Shown here: positions 10,001 to 18,755 of the stretch, in pieces | How the letters are laid out: the number at the start of each line of letters is the position of its first letter | Numbering within the stretch: position 1 is the stretch's first letter | Source of the DNA: Planctomycetota bacterium | Lineage (GTDB): Bacteria; Planctomycetota; UBA1135; GCA-002686595 | Assembly (NCBI GenBank): GCA_029259595.1 | Contig: JAJDEW010000084.1 | Coordinates: 1 to 34,314, forward strand | DNA: 34,314 nucleotides | Direction of reading: 5' to 3' | Notes under the pieces: generated by a model | Seen by the model: only the letters and a program-made list of their open reading frames with translations | Told to the model about the DNA's origin: nothing | Database searches by the model: none | Translations under genes and position numbers: made by a program

Positions 10001-11193
10001 GAACGCACCTCTTCGCTCGCCCCTTCCCGCGTGGGACGTACCAGCACGCGTTCGAGCGCTGCGAGGACCTGTTCCAGCTCCTCCCGCCGAATGACGAGCG
10101 GAGGCAGAAAGCGGATCGCCATGGTCCCGGTCGGAATCGTGAGGATTCCTTCTTCGAGCAGGCCCGCCACGAAGGGTGCGGCGCGCACGCGGAGCTCGAT
10201 CGCCTGCATGAGCCCCAGTCCGCGCACGTCGCGGACGAGCTCGGACGAAAGCCCGCGCAGTCGCTCGTGGAACCAGGCGCCGATCGTGCGTGCGCGTTCG
10301 GTCAGTCCGTCCTTCGCGAAGGCGTCGAGCACCGCGAGTCCCGCGGCGCAGGCCAGTGGATTGCCCCCGAAGGTCGACCCGTGACTGCCCGGCGGCAGCT
10401 CGCCGACGCGTGGCCCGATCCCGACGGCGCCCATCGGCACACCGCCCCCGATCGCCTTGCCGAGGCAGAGCAGGTCCGGAACGAGTCCGTAGTGCTCGCA
10501 CGCGAAGAGCCGCCCCGTCCGCCCGAAGCCCGTCTGGACCTCGTCGACCACGAGTAGCGCCCCGCGCTCGTCGCACAGCTCGCGCGCGCGCTGCACGAAG
10601 GCCGCCTCGAGCGCGTGGACGCCGCCCTCGCCTTGAACGAGCTCGAGCAGGACGCAGGCCGTCTCCGCTGTAACCGCACCCTCGAGCGCGGCGACGTCGT
10701 TCGGCGGCACGTGGGCGAAGCCGGGCACGAGCGGTTCGAAGGGTTGGCGGTACTTGGGATTGGCGGTGGCCGAGAGGGCGCCGAAGGTGCGTCCGTGGAA
10801 GGCACGTTCGAGCGCGACCACCCCTTGCCGCCCGGTTGCGAGCCGCGCGAACTTCAAGGCCGCTTCGATCGACTCCGTGCCCGAGTTGCAGAGAAAAACC
10901 CGCTCGAGCCCCGCGGGCAAGAGCGACACGAGCCGCGCGACGTAGTCCGCCCGCACGGCGTTCGGCCAGCCAGCCGCGCAGGTGATCAGGCGCTCGGCCT
11001 GGGAGGAGAGCGCCGCCAGGAGACGCGGATGGGCGTGGCCGAGCGCCGCGACACCGTGCCCGGCGGCGCAGTCCACGTAGCGACGTCCCTCTTCATCGAA
11101 GAGCAGCGCGCCCTCCCCGCGCGCAAAGGCGATGTCGCGCAGCGGCACGACGCCGGAGGTGTGGCGTAGTTCGCGTTCCTGAGTCCGATTCAT
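9997..11193 (-). CDS. lysJ: [LysW]-aminoadipate semialdehyde / glutamate semialdehyde transaminase (class III)
   Basis: A 398-residue PLP-dependent aminotransferase of the acetylornithine aminotransferase group. [18 protein letters not shown] binds the PLP phosphate region, [15 protein letters not shown] holds the aspartate contacting the pyridine nitrogen, and [16 protein letters not shown] contains the PLP-binding lysine. [17 protein letters not shown] is also typical. In this operon it should transaminate the carrier-bound semialdehyde using glutamate as amino donor. The ATG at 11193 overlaps the lysZ stop (ATGA), and the gene overlaps lysK by four bases at its end, consistent with translational coupling. 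By sequence alone it could be called ArgD; the LysW context decides. Confidence 0.9.
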   Translation of the reverse strand: MNRTQERELRHTSGVVPLRDIAFARGEGALLFDEEGRRYVDCAAGHGVAALGHAHPRLLAALSSQAERLITCAAGWPNAVRADYVARLVSLLPAGLERVFLCNSGTESIEAALKFARLATGRQGVVALERAFHGRTFGALSATANPKYRQPFEPLVPGFAHVPPNDVAALEGAVTAETACVLLELVQGEGGVHALEAAFVQRARELCDERGALLVVDEVQTGFGRTGRLFACEHYGLVPDLLCLGKAIGGGVPMGAVGIGPRVGELPPGSHGSTFGGNPLACAAGLAVLDAFAKDGLTERARTIGAWFHERLRGLSSELVRDVRGLGLMQAIELRVRAAPFVAGLLEEGILTIPTGTMAIRFLPPLVIRREELEQVLAALERVLVRPTREGASEEVRS

Positions 11194-11993
11194 GCGATCA
11201 CCGTCCCCTTCCCGTCCAGCGCCCGTCGGACGGGGGCTTCGCCCCGCGAATCCCCGATGACGACCCGCTTCACACCACCGGCCAGTGCCTCAGCGGCCCC
11301 GAGCAGCTTGATCTTCATGCGCCCTCCGACCTCGTCGCGCACCGCCTCGAGCTCGTCGCGCGCGATCTCCGAGCGCAGCGTCGACGGGTCGTCCTTGTCG
11401 CGCAGGACGCCGGGCACGTTGGAGAGCAGGAGCAACGTGTCCGCGCCCAGGGCCGCCGCCGTCGCCGCCGCCGCGCGATCGCCGTCGACGTTGATCGCTT
11501 CGCCGTCCTCGCTGGCTCCCGGTGGCGAGAGCACCGGCACGCAGCCGGCCTCCAGGAGCATCGTCAACAGGCCCGTCCGCACGCGTTCGACCGTTCCCGT
11601 CCACGTGTCGCGCACGACGCGCACGCGCCCGTTCTCCACGGCCCGCAGCGCCTTCTTGCGCTTGCCTTCCCACAACCGTCCGTCGAGACCCGAGAGGCCT
11701 ACGGCGTCGACCCCGGCCCGCTGCAAGCGCTCGACGATGCCTTTGTTCACGCTTCCGCAATACACCATCTCGAAGATCTCGAGCGTCTTGCGGTCGGTCA
11801 GGCGACTCTCGTAGCCCGATGGGGACGTCACGAAGCGCGCGGGGTGTCCGAGCGCCTGCGCCACCTCGTTCGTCGCGTGCGAGCCGCCGTGCACGAACAC
11901 CAGCGGGACACGGTCCTGGGCGAGAGCCGCCACATCGGCGCAGACGGCGTCGACGTCGACGCCCGCGCTACCTCCCAGCTTGATCACGATCAC
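11190..11993 (-). CDS. lysZ: [LysW]-aminoadipate/[LysW]-glutamate kinase (acetylglutamate kinase-like)
   Basis: A 267-residue amino-acid kinase that phosphorylates the free side-chain carboxylate of the carrier-bound substrate. MIVIKLGGSAG at the N-terminus and VFVHGGSHATNEVAQ are the ATP/substrate glycine motifs; INVDGDRAAAATAAALGAD, LLLLSNVPGVL and VGGRMKIKLLGAAEAL complete the fold. The start is the GTG at 11993: AGGAGG lies six bases upstream at 12000-12005 and the protein then begins exactly at the conserved first strand. An ATG-initiated longer frame would overlap lysY and add residues of poor composition. The gap of 76 bases to lysY is the longest inside the operon. Confidence 0.9.
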   Translation of the reverse strand: MIVIKLGGSAGVDVDAVCADVAALAQDRVPLVFVHGGSHATNEVAQALGHPARFVTSPSGYESRLTDRKTLEIFEMVYCGSVNKGIVERLQRAGVDAVGLSGLDGRLWEGKRKKALRAVENGRVRVVRDTWTGTVERVRTGLLTMLLEAGCVPVLSPPGASEDGEAINVDGDRAAAATAAALGADTLLLLSNVPGVLRDKDDPSTLRSEIARDELEAVRDEVGGRMKIKLLGAAEALAGGVKRVVIGDSRGEAPVRRALDGKGTVIA

Positions 11994-11999
11994 CGTGAG

Positions 12000-12005
12000 C
12001 CTCCT
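12000..12005 (-). promoter_or_regulatory. Shine-Dalgarno site of lysZ
   Basis: The minus strand reads AGGAGG here, then CTCACG and the GTG at 11993. It decides the start in favour of this GTG over longer frames. Confidence 0.8.
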
Positions 12006-12069
12006 ACGGCAAGGACGTTCGTGGCCGGACACACAGGCTTGCAGTCGGATGGAAAGGGCAGTGCTTCTC

Positions 12070-13092
12070 TCAGCACGGATGTAGCCCCGGAAAGCGCAGG
12101 CCGGCATCCTCGGGCCAGCCGGCCATGACGTTGAGCGCCTGCACGGCGCTGCCGGCGGCTCCCTTCATCAGGTTGTCGATGGCCGAGAAGACCACGAGCC
12201 GGCGCGTGCCCTCCTCGAGCGCGAAGCCCACGTCGGCCTGGTTCGAGCCGGACAGGATCTTCGGTTCGGGGAAGCGATAGAGCCCGCGCCGCTCCTTCAC
12301 GATCCGCACGAAAGGCTCGGCCTCGTAGTGCTCGCGATAGAGGCGCCACACGTCCTTCTCGGCCAGGTCCTCCGTCAAGAACACGTGGCAGGTCGCGAGC
12401 ACACCACGCACGAGCTCGACCGCCGTCGCCGTCAGGTGCAGGTCGAAGGTTCCGAGCTCCTGGACGACCTCAGCCTGGTGGCGATGGCCCGTCGGCGCGA
12501 ACGAGCGCACGACGCCGGCGCGTTCGGGGTGATGCGTCGCGGCCGAACCGCGCGCCCCGCCCTCGGACGAGCCCACCTTCAGATCGACGATCGCGCGTTC
12601 GATGACGCCCGAGCGCGCCAAGGGCAGGAGCGCCAGGTTGACGGCGGTCGCGTTGCAACCGACGCCACTGACATACGACGCGCCGCGCAGCTCGTCGCGA
12701 CGCGTCTCGGCCAAGCCGTAGACGAAGCGCCCGAGCCAATCCGGGGCGGCGTGCGGCGCGCCATACCAATGTTCGTAGGCCGCCGCGTCGCGTAGGCGAA
12801 AGTCGGCCGAGAGGTCGACGATCCGCGGCGCGACCGCCGTCCAACGCTCGATCGAGGCGGCCGCTTCACCATGGGCCAAGGCCAGGAAGAGGACGTCGCA
12901 GGGCTCGAGCTCGTCGGGTGCGACGAAGGTACGGTCGACGAACCCGCGCAGGTTGGGATGCACGGTGTGCACGAAACGCCCGGCCTGGCTGCGCGAAACG
13001 ACCTGACCGAGCTCGATCCGCGGATGGCCGGCGAGGAGCCGCAGGAGCTCCCCGCCGCCGTAGCCGGCCGCCCCGACGATCGACGCCCTCAT
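12070..13092 (-). CDS. lysY: [LysW]-aminoadipyl/glutamyl phosphate reductase (ArgC-like)
   Basis: A 340-residue NADPH-dependent reductase that turns the acyl phosphate on the carrier into the semialdehyde. The N-terminal [20 protein letters not shown] is the Rossmann glycine-rich loop. YVSGVGCNATAVNLALLPL holds the catalytic cysteine, and GARGSAATHHPER with the later TGHRHQAEVVQEL are family segments for substrate binding. The ATG at 13092 overlaps the lysX stop by one base (TGATG); a GTG three bases earlier would give GTGA coupling and one more residue. ArgC of the acetylated arginine route looks much alike, so the name again depends on operon context. Confidence 0.9.
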   Translation of the reverse strand: MRASIVGAAGYGGGELLRLLAGHPRIELGQVVSRSQAGRFVHTVHPNLRGFVDRTFVAPDELEPCDVLFLALAHGEAAASIERWTAVAPRIVDLSADFRLRDAAAYEHWYGAPHAAPDWLGRFVYGLAETRRDELRGASYVSGVGCNATAVNLALLPLARSGVIERAIVDLKVGSSEGGARGSAATHHPERAGVVRSFAPTGHRHQAEVVQELGTFDLHLTATAVELVRGVLATCHVFLTEDLAEKDVWRLYREHYEAEPFVRIVKERRGLYRFPEPKILSGSNQADVGFALEEGTRRLVVFSAIDNLMKGAAGSAVQALNVMAGWPEDAGLRFPGLHPC

Positions 13093-14003
13093 CACGAGGG
13101 GACCCCCGCCGCCGCCCGCGGCGGCGCCGGGAGAGCGGACAGCTCCCGCCCTTCGCCGACCGCGAGGACGAAGTCGACGATCTTGGCCGGGATGTCCACA
13201 CCGGTCGGCTCGATCGAGTTGCGAAACTCCATCGTGTAGTTCACCTCGTTGACGAGGTAGCCCGCCGGAGTCTCGAACAGGTCGATCGCCACGATCCCGC
13301 CCCCGACGGCGCGGGCCGCCGCCAGGGAGATCGCCACGAGCTCGTCATCGAGCTCGCGCTTCGAGGCCACGGCGCCGCGCGCGGTGTTCGTGATCCAGTG
13401 GTCCGAACGCCGCTCGATCGCGCAGATGGCCTCGTCCCCGACCACGAAGACGCGCAGGTCGCGCCCTCCCTTTTCGACGTGCTCCTGCACGTAGAAGATC
13501 GAGTGGTGGTAGGTCCCGAGTGTCGCCTTGTGCTCGAGCACCGCTTCGGCCGCATCGCGATCATTGACGCGCGCCAGCAACCGTCCCCACGACCCCACGG
13601 CCGGCTTGATCACGGCCGGATACCCGAGCTCCTCGATCGCCGCCAGAGCCGACTCGGGCGTGAAGGCGACGCGCGCTGCCGGAACCGGCACGCCGGCCGC
13701 GACCAGCGCGAGGTTCGTCGCCAGCTTGTCGCCACAGACCTCGCCGACCTTCCAAGCGTTCACGCACGGAACGCCGAGGGTTTCGAGCATGCGCAGGGCG
13801 GACAGCGCCCGCGAGTGGCTCACGCAGCGTTCGAGCACGACGTCGAGGGCCGCCCAGTCGCGCCCGCCGTCCGCCGCGCCGCCGAGTCGAAAGACCTCGC
13901 GCTCGACGGGGATCGGAACCAGCTCGACGCCGCGGCTCTCGAGCTCGCGCACGATGAGCTTCTCCTCGATCCGGATCCGGCTCTGCAGGATGCCGACCTT
14001 CAC
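13092..14003 (-). CDS. lysX: LysW ligase (alpha-aminoadipate or glutamate), ATP-grasp family
   Basis: A 303-residue RimK-like ATP-grasp ligase that joins the amino group of alpha-aminoadipate or glutamate to the C-terminal glutamate of LysW. Visible features are [18 protein letters not shown] at the N-terminus, [19 protein letters not shown] in the ATP-grasp domain, [20 protein letters not shown], and the metal-binding end [19 protein letters not shown]. The last motif resembles the NEVNHTMEFKNS of LysX enzymes as I recall it, which leans towards the LysX subgroup but is not decisive for substrate. The start is GTG at 14003, with GAGGTGA just upstream. It follows lysW by 54 bases and overlaps lysY. 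Confidence 0.9.
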   Translation of the reverse strand: MKVGILQSRIRIEEKLIVRELESRGVELVPIPVEREVFRLGGAADGGRDWAALDVVLERCVSHSRALSALRMLETLGVPCVNAWKVGEVCGDKLATNLALVAAGVPVPAARVAFTPESALAAIEELGYPAVIKPAVGSWGRLLARVNDRDAAEAVLEHKATLGTYHHSIFYVQEHVEKGGRDLRVFVVGDEAICAIERRSDHWITNTARGAVASKRELDDELVAISLAAARAVGGGIVAIDLFETPAGYLVNEVNYTMEFRNSIEPTGVDIPAKIVDFVLAVGEGRELSALPAPPRAAAGVPS

Positions 14004-14007
14004 GGGT

Positions 14008-14014
14008 TCACCTC
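14008..14014 (-). promoter_or_regulatory. Shine-Dalgarno site of lysX
   Basis: The minus strand reads GAGGTGA, then ACCC and the GTG start at 14003. It supports the GTG start and separate ribosome loading for lysX after lysW. Confidence 0.65.
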
Positions 14015-14057
14015 GACAGCCGTGCGCGGCTCTCCAATGCGAAGGCGGGGTGTCAGG

Positions 14058-14240
14058 TCACTCACCCCAGTCCTCCTCGACCTCGGGGGCCAGCTGGAGA
14101 CGCGCGGGGGTGAGCTGCACGAGCTCGAGCTCGGCACCGCACGAACCGCAAGCCAGGATCTCGCCTGCGAGCGCGTCGGCCTCGATCCGTACGGGAGCCT
14201 CGCACTCGGTGCAGGCAACGGTGGTTTCCGTCGTAGTCAT
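14058..14240 (-). CDS. lysW: LysW amino-group carrier protein
   Basis: A 60-residue acidic protein starting MTTTETTVACTECEAPV. Two CxxC pairs (CTEC near residues 10-13 and CGSC near residues 31-34) form a zinc ribbon, and the chain ends in the hallmark EDWGE, whose final glutamate side chain carries the substrate through the pathway. Negative residues dominate, as expected for docking on the basic faces of LysX, LysZ, LysY, LysJ and LysK. It is the first gene of the operon, and the five enzyme genes follow in order. Its promoter should lie between 14241 and the terminator hairpin at 14273, or the RNA may pass the hairpin. Confidence 0.93.
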   Translation of the reverse strand: MTTTETTVACTECEAPVRIEADALAGEILACGSCGAELELVQLTPARLQLAPEVEEDWGE

Positions 14241-14272
14241 GATTCGTCGTCAGGTTCGTTGTGGAAGAAAGA

Positions 14273-14307
14273 AAGCCGGCCGCCAGGAGGATCCCGGCGG
14301 CCGGCTT
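14273..14307 (-). terminator. Intrinsic terminator-like hairpin
   Basis: A perfect 12-bp stem, AAGCCGGCCGCC at 14273-14284 and its complement at 14296-14307, encloses an 11-base loop. On the minus strand the stem is followed by TTCTTTCTTCC, a T-rich run, so it should end transcription coming from the glycosyltransferase/exonuclease VII operon before lysW. It begins about 28 bases after the stop of the small ORF at 14336-14404. Confidence 0.75.
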
Positions 14308-14335
14308 CTTGGACGTCGAACTGCGCTTCGAGTCC

Positions 14336-14404
14336 CTAGAACGGGGGCACACCGGGTTGTCCCGGGCGTTTCACCTTCAAGGGTTTCTCCGTGCGCAAGC
14401 TCAT
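14336..14404 (-). CDS. Candidate 22-residue basic small ORF
   Basis: The minus strand encodes MSLRTEKPLKVKRPGQPGVPPF and then TAG. It has four or five basic residues, three prolines in the last third and no cysteine. It lies 56 bases after the glycosyltransferase stop and ends about 28 bases before a strong terminator hairpin, the spacing expected of a last gene in an operon. No clear Shine-Dalgarno site precedes the ATG, and a chance ORF of this size is common in GC-rich DNA, so I hold it as a candidate only. Confidence 0.3.
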   Translation of the reverse strand: MSLRTEKPLKVKRPGQPGVPPF

Positions 14405-14460
14405 CGAGGGCTCATCAGTAGAAAGGTGCGCACACCGAAGCAAGCGCGTCGTGCCTTTTT

Positions 14461-15390
14461 TCAGAGCGAGTCTTCGCCCTCGTCCGCCCCGGAGAACGTC
14501 CCGAGACGCTTGCCCCGCAGCCCGTCCCACATGCCGCGCGCCTTCGCCAGGACCGCGCCGCCCTCCCCGCGGAAGGCGCGGTAGACGAAGACGAGGGGCA
14601 AGGACAGGACGTCGTGGAGCACGAACGACAGCCAGCGTCCGACGTTCCCGTGGCGGCGCAGGAACCAGACGGTGTTCAGGCCCATCATGTACTTGCGGCG
14701 CGGGTTGTAGCCGCCGCCCGTGGAGTGGTGGGCGTCGTGCAGGATCCGGGCGCGCCCCACGAGCCGCACCCGCGCGCCGGCCTCGCGTGCCTTCAGGCAC
14801 AGCTCGACGTCCTCGTGGTACGCGAAGTAGCCCTCCTCTAGGAGCCCGATGCGTTCCAGCAAGCTGCGTCGCGCGAGCAGGGCGCAGCCGGGGACATAAT
14901 CGACGTCCCGATCGATCTGGAAGCGCTCTGCGTCGAGCTCGCCGTGACCGAGCATCGTCGACAGGTTCTGGCGGAAGGTCAGAAGACCCCCGGCGCACCA
15001 GATGCGCTCGGGCTGTGCCAAGTAGACGACGCGCGGCCCGACGATTCCCAGGGCCGGATCGGCGGCGAGGGCTTCGACCAGGATCTGCAGCGTGTCCTCG
15101 TCCAGCACGACGTCGTTGTTGACCAGGAAGGCCAGCTCGGCCCCGCGTTCGAAGGCGCGCTCGAGCCCCTGGTTCGTCGCGGCGGCATAGCCCGTATTCG
15201 TCGCGTTGCGCAGGACGATGAGCTTTGGATGTCGAGCGACCACGGCCTCCAGGGAGCCATCGGACGAGCCGTTGTCGACGAAGACGATCCGCTCCTCTGC
15301 GAGGCCTGCAGCCAGGAGCGAAGCGACGCAAGCCAGGTTCGCGTCCCCGCCGTTCCAGTTGACGACGACGGCGAAGGTCGTTTCGATCAC
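14461..15390 (-). CDS. Family 2 glycosyltransferase
   Basis: A 309-residue GT-A glycosyltransferase. AVVVNWNGGDANLACVASLL is the N-terminal nucleotide-sugar strand, FVDNGSSDGSLEAVVA follows, and ELAFLVNNDVVLDEDTL holds the DxD-like metal site (NND). DYVPGCALLARRSLLERIG and EGYFAYHEDVELCLKAREAG contain the acceptor-binding and catalytic ED element, as in rhamnosyltransferase-type enzymes. No signal peptide is seen; residues about 255-280 are hydrophobic and may touch the membrane. The GTG start at 15390 overlaps the xseA stop (GTGA), so the two are coupled although functionally unrelated. Donor and acceptor cannot be inferred. Confidence 0.88.
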   Translation of the reverse strand: MIETTFAVVVNWNGGDANLACVASLLAAGLAEERIVFVDNGSSDGSLEAVVARHPKLIVLRNATNTGYAAATNQGLERAFERGAELAFLVNNDVVLDEDTLQILVEALAADPALGIVGPRVVYLAQPERIWCAGGLLTFRQNLSTMLGHGELDAERFQIDRDVDYVPGCALLARRSLLERIGLLEEGYFAYHEDVELCLKAREAGARVRLVGRARILHDAHHSTGGGYNPRRKYMMGLNTVWFLRRHGNVGRWLSFVLHDVLSLPLVFVYRAFRGEGGAVLAKARGMWDGLRGKRLGTFSGADEGEDSL

Positions 15391-16919
15391 GATCGCTTCT
15401 CTTTCGCCGCCGGATCGCCCGGCTCGGTCGAGACGACCGCGGCTCGGATGGTGCCGTCGTGCAGACGGACGTCGATCTCCTCCCGGGCGGCGAGCCCCTT
15501 CACGCTCGCGAGCGGACGTGTCTCGCCGGCCCGACGTGTGACGGAGTAGCCCCGTCCGAGGACCTTCAGGGGCGACACGCCCTCGAGCGCCCGGGCCAGC
15601 CCGCGCAGGTCGGCGGTGCGCGTATCGACGGCCCTTTGCCCCCCCGCCGCGAGGCGGCTCGCGGCATGAACGAGGCGTCCCTCGAATTCGCGCAAGCGCG
15701 CGCCCGGCGAACGCCGCTCGATCCGCGCGAGCAGGCGCGTGAGCGTGTTCGTGCGTCCGCGCAAGGCGCTCTCGAGGGCACCGATCAGGCGCCTGCGCTT
15801 TGCGTCCAGGTGCGCGACCCGGTCGCCCAGGATCCAGTCCGGTCGCACGAGCACGCGTCGGCGTGCCAGATCGCCGAGCCGACGGGCGCGCTCGCTGACG
15901 GTCCGGTCGGCCGCCTGGAAGAGGAAGTTGGTCCAGCGCTCGAGGCCGGCCGCGAGCTCGGCGCGGTCAGGCAAGACGGTCTGCGCCGCATCCGTCGGCG
16001 TGTGCGCACGGTGATCGGCGACGAGGTCGCACAGCGTCGTGTCGGACTCGTGCCCGACACCGCTCACGACCGGGACGCTCGCGTTCCAGATGGCATCGGC
16101 CACCGCGCGCTCGTTGAAGGCCCACAGGTCCTCGAGCGAGCCCCCGCCGCGACAAACGACGATGACGTCGACACCGGAGCGGTCCAGGCGCGCGATCGCG
16201 TCGGCGATGCTCGCGGCGGCACCGGGGCCCTGCACGGCCGTGTGGCAGAGACGCACCGGGTAGCCCGGAAAGCGCAGGCTCCGCGTGCGCAGGAAGTCGC
16301 GCAGGGCCGCACCGTCTCGACTCGTGACGACGCCCACCGTGCGGGGCATCGCCGGCAACGGGCGGTGACGGTCAAAGCGCCCCAACTCGGCCAGCTCGCG
16401 CTTCAACAGCTCGAGCTTGATCAGGAGCGCGCCGAGGCCGATCGGCTCGAGCCGCTCGACGATCAGGTTGTAGGAACCGCGCGGCGGATAGACGTCGAGG
16501 CGGCCGTGGGCGACGAGTTCTTGACCGTCCTCGGGTTCGAAGCGCAGAGCGCGCGAGACCGAGCCGCGCCAGATCACACACGAGAGCCGCGCGCCCTCGT
16601 CCTTCAGGTCGAAGTACACGTGGCCGGAGGCCGCGCGCTTCAGACCCGACAGCTCGCCGCGCACGCGCACGCGGCCGAAGGCGCCCAGACTGCCCTTGAT
16701 CTCCTCGGTCAGCTCGGAAACGGAGAGCGCCGCATCCTCCTCGGGCTCAGGCTCGGGCCCGCGCGTCCGGGTCGGGCGGGGCTCGTCCTGCCCGGCGTTC
16801 GCGTCGGGGGACGGGCTCTGCGCTGCGCGCCCTTCACCAGCGGGCGGCGCCGGCCGGCTCGCCGCGGCGTCGAACAGACCGGGCCCCTCACGGGGCGTCT
16901 CCTTGGCACGGCGCGGCAT
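15387..16919 (-). CDS. xseA: Exonuclease VII large subunit
   Basis: A 510-residue protein. About 65 residues of low-complexity, proline- and charge-rich sequence precede the OB-fold DNA-binding domain (LSVSELTEEIKGSLGAFGRVRVRGELSG, with YFDLKDEGARLSCVIWRG). The catalytic domain contains VGVVTSRDGAALRDFL, DVIVVCRGGGSLEDLWAFNE, VPVVSGVGHESDTTLCDLVAD and RAHTPTDAAQ, all typical of XseA, and a helical region and GYSVTR end follow. The enzyme degrades single-stranded DNA in complex with XseB; no xseB gene is visible in the window, though it is often adjacent. The N-terminal extension is unusual compared with the roughly 400-460 residue family norm. Confidence 0.93.
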   Translation of the reverse strand: MPRRAKETPREGPGLFDAAASRPAPPAGEGRAAQSPSPDANAGQDEPRPTRTRGPEPEPEEDAALSVSELTEEIKGSLGAFGRVRVRGELSGLKRAASGHVYFDLKDEGARLSCVIWRGSVSRALRFEPEDGQELVAHGRLDVYPPRGSYNLIVERLEPIGLGALLIKLELLKRELAELGRFDRHRPLPAMPRTVGVVTSRDGAALRDFLRTRSLRFPGYPVRLCHTAVQGPGAAASIADAIARLDRSGVDVIVVCRGGGSLEDLWAFNERAVADAIWNASVPVVSGVGHESDTTLCDLVADHRAHTPTDAAQTVLPDRAELAAGLERWTNFLFQAADRTVSERARRLGDLARRRVLVRPDWILGDRVAHLDAKRRRLIGALESALRGRTNTLTRLLARIERRSPGARLREFEGRLVHAASRLAAGGQRAVDTRTADLRGLARALEGVSPLKVLGRGYSVTRRAGETRPLASVKGLAAREEIDVRLHDGTIRAAVVSTEPGDPAAKEKRS

Positions 16920-16952
16920 GGTGGGCCGTTATCTCTCCCCTCGTGGGGCGGG

Positions 16953-18755
16953 TCAACCCTCGCCGTCGTCAGGCTTCGTCTCACGCTCGGGCTCGCGCCC
17001 CGAGCGCGCGGCGGCAGAGCCCGGCAAGCGCGCCTTTTCCCAGGCTTCGGCATCGACGCGGGCGAGATAGATCTCGTACCGCCCCTGCAAGAAAGCCGTC
17101 TTCTCGTCGCCGCGCACGATGGCTCCCTCCTCGAGGACCAGACGGATGCCGGGCGCTTCCCGGCGGATCGACATCCGATCGGCGAAGAGCCGCTTTTCGA
17201 TTCGACCGTCGGCGTCGAGGGCCTCGAGCTGCACCTCGACCAGCTCCGCGCCCGAGACTCCTCCCAGGGTGCGCAGGCGATACCAGCCGAGACTCGTGTC
17301 CAGGGCCAGAAGCCGATTCAGCTCGAGCCGCACGTCCTCGACACGCCACAGTCCGTCGTCTTCGGGCCCGACGAGATCCGCGGTCGAAAAGAGCTCGGGT
17401 AGCGCCTCCAGCCATGGCAGAGGATCGACGTACGGAACGGGGAAGCGCCGCGTCTCGAACGGCGTGCGCGTCCCGCCGCGAGCCTCGCTGCCGTCCTCGA
17501 AGACGAAGGTCACGACGCGCGCCGCACGCGCGGCCTCGAAGTGCAGACGAGCGGCCGACAGGCTCCCGGCGAGGCGGCCGCGGTCGTCGAGGATGCGGAA
17601 GACGACCGGACCGACGAAATCCTCGCCGAGCTCGCCGAGCTCGAGCACGTCGAAACCGCGCACCTCCTCGATCTTCATGAGCGCGCGCAGCGAGAGCCGC
17701 AGCTCTTCGAGCCGCACGGCGCGCGCGGTGCGCTGACGCGCCAGCTCCTCGTCGAAAGCGTCGACGGGAGCGTCCGCGGGTTCCTGCGGGCGGTAGTCGT
17801 CGGCCACGGGGAAAGCCGGAACGATACCGTCGACCCCCAGAGCAAAGAGCGACTTGTTGAACTCGTGCCACTCGAGCTCGCGCTCCTGGCGGCGACGCCG
17901 TTCGCGCTCGAGCAGGGCTCGCAGCTCGGCCAGCTCGAGCTCGCGCGGATCGAGCCGTGCCCCGTCCGCATCCTTTGCTACGGGCATCGCAGCGAAGACG
18001 CGCCCCGCGGCAGACTCCGACGACGCACCGTCGGCCGGCGGCGCGTCGCGCTCGGCGATCACGACCCAGGGCCGCGGCAAGTCCTGGGTTCGAAGCGTCG
18101 TGGGCGAAAGCTGCACCGCATGTCCGCCCGCTTCCAAGCGCGACTCGGCACCCGGTCGGCGTCCGAACAGGACCCGGATCAAGGGACGCCCCGCGCTTGG
18201 CTGCGCCGGTCGCGTCGAAAGCAGCGCCTGCAAGGGATCGAGGACACTCGACTCCCCCGACAACGCGCTCGGGGGCCGCAGGGCCGTTCCGCGCCCATCG
18301 GCGACGCGCAGTTCGCCCGACAGGAATTCGGCCGCGGCTTCGTCGTCGACCAGGATCTCCAGGCGCCAGAGCTCGCCCGTGCGTCCCAGCCGCGCTTCGA
18401 CGGCGCGCCGTTGGACGTCGTTCTCGAAGGGAGCGGGGTACAACGGGGAGAGCCGCAGGTGCACGCCGGCCTCCGAAGCCGTGAAGCCCGCGAGCGTCTC
18501 GGGCCCCTCGACGCCGAGCGGTGGCCCGACGCTACGCTCCCCGGCGGGCCGCCCGGCCTTCCGACCGGACAGGAACGCGATCGCCACCGCCGCGGCGAGG
18601 ATCGGAAGGAAGAGCACCAGCGGCCCGGGCCTCCGGGCCGTCCGACGGGGCTCCGCGTCACCGGTGTCCGCGAGCGACCCCGAAGGTGCAGCGGGTTCCG
18701 AGCCGGACGGGTCTAGCCCAGGTCGTCCCAGTTTTCCTTCTTGTTCTTGTTCCAC
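16953..18755 (-). CDS. Membrane-anchored protein of unknown function
   Basis: A 600-residue protein with a charged, proline-rich N-terminus, one hydrophobic segment at about residues 44-62 (PLVLFLPILAAAVAIAFLS) and a large remainder that is likely periplasmic. A strongly charged helix at about residues 268-292 may be a coiled coil. Later segments (GLWRVEDVRLELNRLLALDTSLGWYRL and the preceding PVVFRILDDRGRLAGSL) look like beta-rich domains, but I recognise no family. The start at ATG 18755 overlaps the 3' end of the HEAT-like gene by 43 bases in another frame; no convincing alternative ATG or GTG lies before the membrane segment, so a shorter start cannot be excluded. It ends 33 bases before xseA on the same strand. 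Confidence 0.72.
   Translation of the reverse strand: MEQEQEGKLGRPGLDPSGSEPAAPSGSLADTGDAEPRRTARRPGPLVLFLPILAAAVAIAFLSGRKAGRPAGERSVGPPLGVEGPETLAGFTASEAGVHLRLSPLYPAPFENDVQRRAVEARLGRTGELWRLEILVDDEAAAEFLSGELRVADGRGTALRPPSALSGESSVLDPLQALLSTRPAQPSAGRPLIRVLFGRRPGAESRLEAGGHAVQLSPTTLRTQDLPRPWVVIAERDAPPADGASSESAAGRVFAAMPVAKDADGARLDPRELELAELRALLERERRRRQERELEWHEFNKSLFALGVDGIVPAFPVADDYRPQEPADAPVDAFDEELARQRTARAVRLEELRLSLRALMKIEEVRGFDVLELGELGEDFVGPVVFRILDDRGRLAGSLSAARLHFEAARAARVVTFVFEDGSEARGGTRTPFETRRFPVPYVDPLPWLEALPELFSTADLVGPEDDGLWRVEDVRLELNRLLALDTSLGWYRLRTLGGVSGAELVEVQLEALDADGRIEKRLFADRMSIRREAPGIRLVLEEGAIVRGDEKTAFLQGRYEIYLARVDAEAWEKARLPGSAAARSGREPERETKPDDGEG

Noticed and set aside
10001..10576. Upstream extension of lysK
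   Set aside because: It lies inside lysJ in another frame; the GTG overlapping the lysJ stop gives the correct M20 N-terminus.
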